Assembly: GCA_030141605.1 (NCBI GenBank)
Contig: JAQGDQ010000207.1
Span: forward strand, 323,026 to 387,025
Reading direction: 5' to 3'
Source of the DNA: Tubiluchus corallicola
Taxonomy: Eukaryota > Priapulida > Priapulimorpha > Priapulimorphida > Tubiluchidae
Length of the DNA: 64,000 bases
Positions 26,301-38,300 of the stretch are shown here, piece by piece (position 1 is the first letter of the stretch; every line of letters begins with the position of its first letter). Position numbers and translations under genes: made by a program. Below the pieces are notes generated by a model, which saw only the letters and a list, made by a program, of their open reading frames with translations, had not been told where the DNA came from and made no database searches.

Positions 26301-29300
26301 GAAGAAACAAAACGTCACAATAATAATAATAATAATAAATAAATAAATAAATAAATAAAAACCATGGGCAAATGAAGAAGATCCTGCTGTTCAATAAAAT
26401 CTTAATTACATGGTTTTCATTAGTGCTCCTAGCATACCTAATTACTGCTTAATTAATAAAAACCCTCAAAGTGAAATGTTCAAATATAAATGGATTTTAC
26501 TGTAAATCGTATAAAGCAGATGGCTGTTTTCAAAGTTTTATTTAAAAAAATTGACTATTGCCAAAGAGAAACTTGGAATTTTCACAATAGAATGAAATTT
26601 TTCATATTAATACTAACAGGGCTGCACCACAAAGGCAAAGAGCAAAATTACACATAAACAGTAATAATAACATTTGCTATTAGTAACATGAATAACCACG
26701 GGCTGTGCAGGCAACTTATTAATCTGTCAGACTCAATTGCCAGCATATAAGCTATTTTGCCGATTTAATCCTTATTCACTACCTGGCAGTTAATTATTAA
26801 TCATGGCAAATTGTTTACTTTTAGCAGGTGTTTATACATCTGGCGTGCTATATGTATGCTAGCTAGACAAATAATACATTAAAGCAAAAATGCCAGAGCA
26901 GTGCAAATACTAATTAATGTGACTGTGTAATATGTATCAACTGACATAGTATGTATGATTCTGATATTTGTAATTTTTAATAGTAATTTGTAATTTATCA
27001 TCAACTACAGCATATAATTTTACACTACAATATGCATTATTGTCTTATAACTATTATGTGCTATAACTAGGAAAAAATCAAATACAGTTACGATAATTGT
27101 AACAGAACAACACTAATATACTATTAAGTGCTATAGCTAGAGAAAAAAATTCAAATATAGTTACAATAACAGAACTGCATTAATATAGTTACTAACTACA
27201 TAATAGTTTATCCACCAGAAATATATGTTGCATAGTGGTCGAGAAGCAAAGCTTGTGAAACTAGCATGAAAAGTGGAGAAAACTGATTAGTTAACAAGAA
27301 AAAGAATTTATAGGAAAACAGAGAATAGTAAAGATAAAGTAATAGAATAAAGATGGAGGAAAACTGATTTTCTACGACATCTGCAAATATAAATAAATCT
27401 GCAGTAACAGTGAAATCAGCAACGAATAAGCATGAATCATTTTGTGTATAGAATCCAATTGAGTCAAATAATTTTAGCAAGCTGTAGTAAATTTCAACAA
27501 GATCCGGAAAACAGTCTCAAATGTGCTAAATGTAGAACTAGAATGTTTAGAACAAAGAAGGGAAAAGGCTTATACCAAACGCATCACTAAACTAATTAAA
27601 TCTGAATCTGCACTATTGCCAAAATTGCATTATTCAAATAGAAGAGGCTACCAGTTCATCCTGCAAAAAGTGAGAACAAGTAGATATAAAATAGTTTTAT
27701 ACCATCAGCTGCAGCTGTGTTAAAATCGTAATGTGTTAACACTTTAAAGTAAGAATTTGTGACCATTTGAGTATTTCGTCTAGAACTGGCAAAAAATTAA
27801 TGTACAAAACAATTCAATTCCTTTAACTTTATTTTCAAACACTTGGGTATTCGTTACTGTATCAATTTCTTTTCTTCAGTTCTGCTTAATCATTACCTAT
27901 TTGGCTTTTGTAAACACATAATTAGTGCTTAAGTTACTGTATCAATTTCTTTACTGGTCTGTTCATTCATTGCTTAATCATTACCTATTTGGCTTTTGTA
28001 AACACATAATTAGTGCTTAAGTTACTGTATCAATTTCTTTACTGGTCTGTTCATTCATTATCTATTTGGCTTCTGTTAACTACTTAATTAGTGCATAATA
28101 GGCTCTGCCTATATAAACTGGTTGTATGTTTGTAAATTTACCACTGATGATGACAGCAGCAGCATGTCGAAAACTTTGGCATGATTTTAATGTTTTACTG
28201 TAAAGATTTTAATAAAGTTGTGTTGTTTTTAACTACAAATGTTTTTAAGTGCCTGTAACAAAAATTGACATGTCTGTATATGTTAATATCGTGTGTGATG
28301 TTCAAATTAATTTTATTGCAACACTGAAGCGCATTTTTATGCTTTAAAGTGTAATAAATAAAACTGAAATTTTAAATTTTAAATGTTTATATTTTATAGA
28401 GATATATTCAAATTTATTTGCGAGAAATTTAAAATAGAAATGAGAAACTAGCTAGCAATAATTTTAAGCTGAGATTATTAATATTTAGTGAAGTTGAATT
28501 TTGTTCACATCATAAAACTATTGCCAAACACAAAAGTCAATCAATGAAAAAAGTATTCAAACTAAAATAAGCGACATAGTTGCATACAAAAGTTACATAG
28601 TTATATAGTTTTTTCGCTCTTTTCTTATGAGTTCGTCTATATATGTTTATATATTTGTTTATATGTTTATTTTGTCATTGGTTTGTCTATCTATCAATCC
28701 ACCTTTGTGTATTTCGATGGACCATTTCTTACTTGGTTCATCCATCCACTGTTACTTGAGTTTTTTAAATTTTTTTGTACTTATATGATTTGCATGCACA
28801 TTCACAAATGCAAAACCAAATCAAAATTTTGAAGAGCGGTGTTAGGGAAGCATTAGGAATGTACTGTCATTAATACTCCATGAAACAATACGTAAGAATC
28901 ATTAAAACTTACTATAGCTCTTAGCCTCTTTCGTCGAAAAAGTTCAGATTTTGTATAGCTATGCCTAGACTAACTGAGAATGTTAGCACTAATAATAATT
29001 GAATTGGAAGAAACGAGAACTGTTGTTCATTTACCATACAAACATCCATAGCACACAACAACATTTTAAAGTCGCCATTGTCTTTTCCAAATTACATACT
29101 AAAGGAAGCCATACAAAAAGGATACTCTTGCTGAGAATGTTAGTACTAATAATAAGTGAATTGCAAGGAACCAAGAAACTGTTCATTTATTATACAAACA
29201 TCCATGGCATGCAACAACATATTAAAGGTGCTATTTGTGTCTTCTAGGAAGCCAGACAAATTCATAGCCAATCAATATTCTTGTCCCTATATTACAGACA

Positions 29301-32300
29301 TGCGCACAAGAGTTACTTTCTTTTAAATTGACAGTCTATCTGCAGTTCACTAATTATAACACTAAATATAGTAATAATTAGCAGAACTATAGTTATAACA
29401 TAGCCTGTAATCTATAAACTGAATCAAGGTAACTGTGCGTCAGTGGCACAACGATCGAGGCAGTGATGAGACTGCTGATCAGAATGGGTTCACCACAGTT
29501 CCCAACCTGTTTTGAGAATGTTCTCAGTGCGAAATAAAGAAGCAAGAGCAGAACATTTTAAGCGTCGTCTGGGCATTTTGTTTAAAAATTTTCAGCCTTA
29601 CTGTATAGTTTAACAACTAATTATGTGCCAAGACATGTAAACAATAGTCATTTCACTATACTGCTAAAAGCTGATACTGCAGTGCATGCAAAGTACAAAA
29701 ACAATGAAGACAACTGACTGTGGGTGATTCATACAGTTCTTGCATGTATTAATGTCACTTATTATTTAATTAGTTTATGCAAATATGCACAAAGTGCACG
29801 TAGTTTTTACAATTACAAAATAATACAATATAAAATAAAATCAAAAATTAATGATTCATTAAGTAATAACGATTAAATCATCAATTAAAAGTTTCAAGCT
29901 TCAAATTTCAAGTTTATTGTTATTACACTGGATATAAACTTACGCTGAGTTTGTGTGAAAAATGCGCATAAATATGGCCAATTACTAATGATACTGTCAC
30001 ATTTTGCCAAGACCACCTCGAACTGATGAAGCCCATATAAAAAACACATTGCAACTATTTTAGGATAAAACAGTTCAAATTTTACGATGACTAAAGTTTA
30101 TGAAGATATTTCTTTATAAGACCACGAGGTTGCTGATGGAATAAACGTATCTTCATATCTGGATGTTTTAACTTTGGTTAATATAAACTGATAGCACGAT
30201 GATCAGAATAACAACGATCTGGAAACAAACCAGTAAACAAAAACCTACCCAGATGTCAAAAACCTCGTTAGTTATGGACTTAAAATTTATGATCAACTAA
30301 AAAGAAGTAGTTTTTTCCAGCTAACAATTATACAAACATAAATGAAAACAAAAACATAATTATGTTGAGTCAGCAAGACAAGTTAAATTATCTCACCTCC
30401 AGTAGCAGCAGATTGTATATCAACATTTAGATGCTGAGCCATGTACCCTAGGGTAGCAAATGCGGACACACCCACAATGATGTTAGTAATCATGTCTGCT
30501 AGAACTATACCACTGGCATACCTAAAATGAACCAACAAATATAAAAACAGCAAATTTAAGATGAGTAATTCTCACAGAAAAAGCATGTCACCATCATCAT
30601 CATCATCATCACCATCGCCGCCACCACCACCATCATCCTCATCATTATCATCACCATCATCATCATCGCCATCATCATCATCACCATCATCATCTCCACC
30701 ACCACCATCATCATTATCCTGATCATCATCATCATATGCCCATTATGTCTATTGTAGACACTGGACAGGTAGAACTATGAAAGAAATTTTCTCTCAAGAC
30801 CGGTAAACACAGTAGTTATCCAGCAAAAAACTAAACACAGCTATGCGAAAGGCTTGACAGCACCATTTGTAAGTAAAATGCATGTCACATCTCTAATAAG
30901 ATAATTTACTCAAACAAATCAAACTTACTTATAAATGTTGCTGTCATAGTGTTGGTAACTTGAAAGAAGAATGCGACAACCGTAGCTGAGACACAAAGAA
31001 TGAAGAAGTGCAGCAGTCGCATGTAACCAAACCTACAAATAAAGAAAGACAGTGAATTTGTATACATGTAGATTATACAGAATTAGACAACAACCAAAAA
31101 AAATGTTGACTATAGAGTAGGATATGTTATAAGCATAAAGACGTAATAAAATTGTTAATAAAAGACATCCAAAACCAAATTACAAACTTGTGCTGTATGA
31201 CATCATTTGTAATTAAATTTGTCCTTGAGTTCTGCGGTCATGCCGTCGTTGGCAAATATCAATAAACAAAATGCTTAATATACCAGTTTTTAAGCCAGTT
31301 TCCATTTTAATTAGTAAACAATATAAACGTTTTCTCATTCCATTAAAAATGGTCTCTCATTTAAAAATATTTAATGTATTATTATAACATCATTGTGTTC
31401 TTTTTTAATATGAATTTTGAATGCTGTTCTTGGAACCAGCTACTGACACCAAGAAAACCAAAAACTTTGTGCCACCTGATATGTAAATTAATTATGGTTA
31501 TGGACCACATTTCCTCTCAAGATATAAAATTCAATAAAGATCAATAAATCAGCAGCATCAACATAAACAGTAGCAACGAAATTAGCATTGGTGGCTTACA
31601 GCAACAACTCCATTGCAATGGAAGCAATAATAAGACCGGTGCCAGTTCCTATACTCCACGATCTACAAATCCAAGTACTTTCACAGCAAGCTACATGGAG
31701 CAATATTGCAAGAATTTGAAATCTTACCGCAGGATCTGCCAGATTATCTAAACTTGGCACAAAGAAGTACACCAAACCATTGGCTGCACCAGGAAGAGTG
31801 ACACTTCTGGCTACTAGAGCCACAAACAACAGGTATGGAAATATCGTAATAATATACACATACTGCAACAAGAAAATAGCAACAGACATAAACAAATAAT
31901 GTCTTGCTTTGTTGAATCAAAAATTTCCATAAGGGTATAAAAATTTTCTAATAGTGACTGTACTTTTGCAGCTCCACGAGAATGGAATTAACTTCCGTTT
32001 AGCTTGCGTTCAATTACTGATTTTAACTGTTTTAGAATCTTTTTATTGCATCGTTTAATTAGTTCAAGTCTTAAAGCCTATTTTTACTATATCATTTAAT
32101 TAGTTGCCTTGTGAATTTTCATTGTATGCTTATATTTTATAGCAAATCATTCATGATGTAGACCTGTTTTATAGCACATCCGATAACTATAATTGTAAAT
32201 TTAAGCACCTTATAAATAAATTAACATTTATCATTTATCATTAAATACTCATCAATTTAAGGCAATGAGCCAAAGATATTAGATGGCAAAGGATATGATC

Positions 32301-35300
32301 CCTGACATTCACTGACAACTGAATGGAGTGCACCAACTTGCAGCCATTAAAAATATACCATAAAAACCAAAAAAACACACAATTTCAGCAAAATAAGATA
32401 AGTTTTGTGTAGGAAAAATTTATAGTCCATTTTTGGTTCATCCTTTTGTTATGCAGCACTGCTTTGTTGTTTCTGATTTGTGTTGTTACACATGATAAGT
32501 TCTTTTAATCTAACTGTGGTATTTCTTGTTTAGAATTCTTCACATTTTGATTTCATTTCAACAGGGTGCATTATGCTTCAAAAACAGTTAAGTTAGTATC
32601 AGTCGACAAAAAGCAGCAGCTCAGTAAAAAACTTAGTCCATGTATATAAGAAGAGCAGATATATTTACTTTTCTTGAATACATGGCTAATTTCAAAAAAT
32701 GGGTTTGCTGAAAACGTAATAACGATCAATTTGCATATGATGATATATTTCAGATCTCAACAGGTCATACCGCGTACATTTTTGCAGTGTTACAATTTGT
32801 AATTAGCACTATCATAATTTTAGGGCAATTTTAATAAAGTTTACCAACTATTGGTCCAAACATCATCAGCTTATTTGAGCTCAAGGGTTTTCGTGGACCA
32901 CAGGACCAAGAGTATGTTCATGTTTTATGATTTTTACTCATCTATATATAACTTCTTCATGTTAGATACCATACCACTGTATTCTTTTTTGCCTTTACTC
33001 ATCTAGGAGGTAAATTTCTTATTCACCTTTCAAGAAAGACGTTTTTATACTGTTTAACAATAAGTGGTATGCTGCATGCTTTTTGAGGATATACTTTGTC
33101 TTTCAAATTATTTTGATAAATGCGTTACTCTTGCTCCACAATCTGCTGTTAAGACTGTTATCATCATACACAAAAATGATGCAAGCGAAGTAATTGATGT
33201 GGACATTCACCTACCTTTCCCCTTTGCCTTATCCCCTTCCAGACAGTAAAATAAATTATGATCCAAGGAAATACCAGGACGAGAGCATCTGTCCATTGAA
33301 CATTACCAACAGTAACAAACTCGAATATATTCGCAACTCTCCTCCTACATGAGAAATAATTCAAAAATTATAAGTTATACATTTGGAATTCATATCATAA
33401 GCCAGGTGATATACAAAAACTGACCTTCGCCTTGAAGCACAACTTGTTTGTGAAAGGTCAAGTATTTCACACATAGGAGATTATTCTCTTGCTATAGCCA
33501 GTGCCTATTACGCAGGTCGACTGTTTTCAGAATAAACATAACAAACCACTGTTATGATTCAGCCCTCTTTAGCAGGTTTGTAAGGACTAGTCAGCCATAT
33601 GGGCTTAACGCACCACAAACGATTTATAATAACTAAGGCTTTTTCTTTTGAAGAGAAATGTGGTGTTCTTTTGCTGAGGTACCCTTAATGTGATTATTTG
33701 CATGAAAAATACATCAAGTTTTAGAGAAGCAGACTAGTCAAAACACCAAATAGTAAAACACTATTTTGCTACAGAAATATTAACAAAACGTTTTACTAAA
33801 CGATAATTTGTGAACATACCAACCCATGCAAAATTCACAGAAGTTTTACAAATTACAAGAAACTGACCGATCATAATAATGAAATAAAAGAAGTTAATCA
33901 TTCCTTCAGATGCCGAAAACTAAATTATTAAAAACTTGAAAATCCTTGACATACAAAAAATCATTAACCCTAGGCCACTTAAAATATTTCATGGTACATG
34001 TGAATACTGGCAATGGGATGAAATCGCACCCCATTCATTAAATATAGAAGAAACGATAAGGCATCATTTCGGTTGTTCACTAGACCTATGTTATGTCCTT
34101 TATTATTTTACAGTGTTAGTGAAAGCTGCATAAAGCATACACATGAAAAATTGTAAAAAATTAGCAGAAGACGTGTTTACATTCAGCCAGTTATATCATA
34201 TAACCATTTTTGGGCTCCAATGCCTAATACAGCATTTTTTTCTTAACAGTGGTAAATTTCAAGGCCGGTTGACAAGCAGTACAAAAATATTTAGTATTTG
34301 TTTACTTTCTTATTTTTACCTACAAACAATGGAGAAAGTCAATACAATGGCAATATCAGTGGATCCAAGGAAAGTGATATCATAATGCAAGTGATGTGTA
34401 AGAAATCAAATGACATCTACTTATAACAGACATAATCATTCAAACGCAGAATAAGACGTGCACTGGAGGCTACATGGCAACATGATTTAACTAAACAAAA
34501 CACTTCGTGTGTTTTTGTACCCAATTCCTAGTGGGTGAGGGCTAAATACTGACAGCAAGTACAAATGGTTACATAAAGAAATCACATGCATTACATGGTT
34601 CTTGTTCACAGAATATGCATACAGACTTGTAAATAATCTTGGATTCTTTACATTAATGGGCTCGTGTAATACTCTTATTAAGGAAACTCTTTTTACGGAA
34701 AATAGCATCAAGTTTAAAAATCAGGAAGTACATTAAAGCATACTCAAAAAACTCTGTCGTAGAATGCACCAAGCTAACGTTTCCCAAAACTGACTCAGTT
34801 GAGTTCTGTGACAAATCTGTCAAGTTCTCATTCCGGACACACTGTGCAGTATTCCATGCGTTGCTACACACAGACCAAGGCATAACACTGTGTAAACATT
34901 TAACTGTATAGTAGACGCCCCACGCCATGATGACACCATAGTACGAAGCAAGGATGAAAGCTATGATGGTTGAAGCTAAACCAACACCTGAAAAAAGGTT
35001 TTTTTACAAAGTAGTTTAATAATCTTCAAAACAAAATCTGGCATTATTAAACATATCTAAACAGGAATATTTTCTCTAAGTATCAACTAGCATCTTCACT
35101 TCAGTATATAAAACAGTCATTCTAAATTATAGTAAGTCCTTGCTTAATTACTCCTCGCTTGGCAACGTTTCATTTTAACGACGCTGAGCATTTGCTACCT
35201 TTTCTCTCTTAATGACGCACATTTCATTTCAACGACAATTTTTTTAGTTTGCACAAAGTCATTTTTTATTTGCTCAACAAATCTTTTACCATATTTCAAG

Positions 35301-38300
35301 AATATACAGTGTACATACTATGTTATTCTATTCTAAAAACGCACTAGTAATATAAAACAGTATAATTATTATATGCTTTTGCTGCCCGACTGACTACTAA
35401 ATGCTAGCCGTTTGAACGAGATCTATTTGCGAAGACGCCTGCAGGCACCTGAGTGCATACTTTATGTGAAATAATTTTGCCCACAACCTGTTCCTATAGC
35501 AACCAGACTGAGTATCTAGATGAAATTTTCTCAAGGTCGCCCCATCACCTGAGTTTCACTCTGCAGTACTTAACCGCTAAGTACGTGGGGCTTAAAACTT
35601 GCTAAAAAGAAACCGTTAACTGGACATTGGTAAGAAAGATCATTCGTTTCAAGTAAGCAGAAAGAAATTAATCACCAAAAATGTGAATAAAAGTCATAAA
35701 ACATTTAAATTATATATTTAAAACAGCATTGATTTTTGCCTCTGGAACGTATCTTAACTCTTTTACATTGATTTCTATGGAAATCTTGGCTTAGTTTAAC
35801 GATGTTTCACTTAACGTCACATTTTGCTGGAACGCACTAGCGTCGTTAAGCAATGACTCACTGTAACTAAAATCTTGAGTTTAAATCTGCTTTAAAGTCA
35901 AGCTAAACCCTCACTATAATATAAGCTTTTACAATCTCATTAGGAATATTCGGTTTATTTTATTAATCACTCACTGTTTCTTTTGATTTTTATCATTTCG
36001 TTGTTAGTGGTATCAAATTTTTCGTTGCGCGAGACGAATGACGTAATGAGTGCAGTCACGATGTCACCAAAGATCGATAAACAAACATCAGTAACCAAAG
36101 ACACTTTCTGTACCTCGTACGTCATTCTCGCTCCCTCGTGCCAAAGACGCGAAACATGGCGATCTTTACCGCAATACACGTGTTTGAAATTTACCAGAAA
36201 AAGGTAAGTTATTTAATTTATAAGTTTCTTTAGAGTAAAAATGACTATGAGTTCTTTATGAAATCATAATAATGCATTAGAAGAACTTAAATGTCTGTTA
36301 TAATTATAAAGGCCTTAAAAACTTAATACTCTGATTGTCATTTGTAATTATAAGAAGTTGTAAGATTAGGCAAAGGAAAGTTTTTAACAAAAATTAAAAT
36401 CTCACAGGAGAGTCCAAAGCCCGGGCTTGATAGATGTTTGTTAAACACACGAATGATCCAAAGACTACTATCTTAAGACTCGTATTAAAACAGGCTTGTG
36501 TCAGAATGCCCTGAATGTATATTTCTTGAAGAATACGGCTTAGTGAATGCTACTCTTTGGACTCTTAGGCGAAAATCGTAATTAACAGTAAGCATTTGTA
36601 TGCATATAAATAGTAAAAAGTATAAAGAAAAAGACTCCTAATCATAAGGCACCTTCAAATCAAATGCATTACATAAGTTCTTGACAATGACAATAGTATG
36701 TAATGACTAACTCAGTTACTCTTAGAGGAAGTGCCAAAAATGCTATGTTTCTGAAAAATGTTAGAAGGATTTAGTAATAAAAGTGTGATTCATGCCTCAT
36801 GTAATTAGTAAAATCACTTTAAAGTCGTGACCATTTCACGCTTGGATACACCCACTTTGAATGCCCAATTTTCCACCAATGATATCGTTCATTGGCTGAA
36901 GGAAAGCAGCGCACTGTCAATTTCCGTCAAAAGTATAGTACGTTTAAAAGAAAATTAGGCGGCTAACTTTGTGATATTTTTCCATAAACACTACACGAGT
37001 TGCAGGAGTTTTAATTAGTTTAAGCAATGCACCCTTATGAAAAGTCGCGAAATCCACCAGTTGTGTCAAAACTTTCAAAGTAAATGGAGGCTACCACAGT
37101 GCCGGAAAAATTCTACACGGCATTACTATAAAATAAATTTATGGTTTATAGACACAGTTTTTACAAATTTTTTTGTTATATTTTTCAGTGATAACAGTAA
37201 AATAAAACCCAACATGCTAAGTGACTTGTCATTTCCTTTAAGCTCTAGTCAATTTACCTTTGAAAATTGGTGCAACCTTCTCCATAGCATGAACAGGTCC
37301 CAACCGAGTGTACTGACCAAGAGACATCTCAAGTACCAACAATGGATAACCAACCAGAAAAAGTAAAATAACATAAACCAGTAAAAATGAACCTGCAACA
37401 AAAATAATTAAAACCTTTCAGTTGCTATGAATTTAGAATGTAGTTAATATTATGAATATTTACAAACATGTTGGAAATGACATACCTATCTGCATTATAC
37501 CGAAGTCGTAATTATTGTTTCGATGCATTTTACACAAAAATTCAAGTTTGATTTGGCAAATATCATGTGGAGCAAAAATATGCCAAAGTTCTAATTACGA
37601 TATTGTAGAAAGAAAACAACAGAACATCTTAAAAATTATCACACTGATGTTGCCTACGCTTATGTATAAATAAACGAAATTTAACAACTTTAAGTTATGA
37701 CCTTACATTATGCCAACAATACATGTTTTAAATCAACAAACTAAAAACATTAACGCTGGAAAGAATTTCGTATGTCACTGTTGTTAAAATTTACACAGCA
37801 AATTGCTCAATGCGTCCATCATTTTCAAAGCAAACTAGCCATGAATGTGTTTCTTCCAACAGCTGACCAAGACATACCAGAATTAAAAACTGGTACTGCT
37901 TATTCTTTGACCCAGCACGCACGTTTTCCGAAATAACATGCAAGTAATAATAATTGCGACTGCCTTGGAAATAAGTATTGAGTTACTTAAGGTGTTATTC
38001 CTGGATTATGTCCTAAACGAAATTATTATTATATCTGTTGCCAACTGTCAACAGTTTTTGTCTTTAGTACCTCTGTATCAAATGGCTCTGTACAGCCACC
38101 ATACAGTTTCCCTTTAAGGGAAATTCCAGATGATACAGCCCAGAGGATTAATTCGCATTTTTCAAGACAACAAACCTTTATGAGTGTATTATTTTCTATG
38201 GTGAAGATCACAATGTAAATTGTTTGACTTCTTTATTCTTTAGCTGACACATTCTTTTATTGATAATTAGCTAACATTTATCAGGCATTTATTTTTTAAC

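Noticed and set aside
27853-28098. CRISPR-like array
   Set aside because: Units are contiguous 80-88-bp tandem copies without spacers, and the DNA is from an animal genome.
31596-31690. GTGTGLIIAS segment taken as SLC6 TM6
   Set aside because: Splicing into it breaks frame. The exon at 31032-30929 supplies VWLHATAALLHS and keeps phase on both sides, so this stretch is intronic.
36156-36203. First exon of a SPAG6-like gene (VFEIYQKK resembles VFEQYQKA)
   Set aside because: No armadillo-repeat exon was found downstream on the plus strand in the window; the likeness covers only a few residues.
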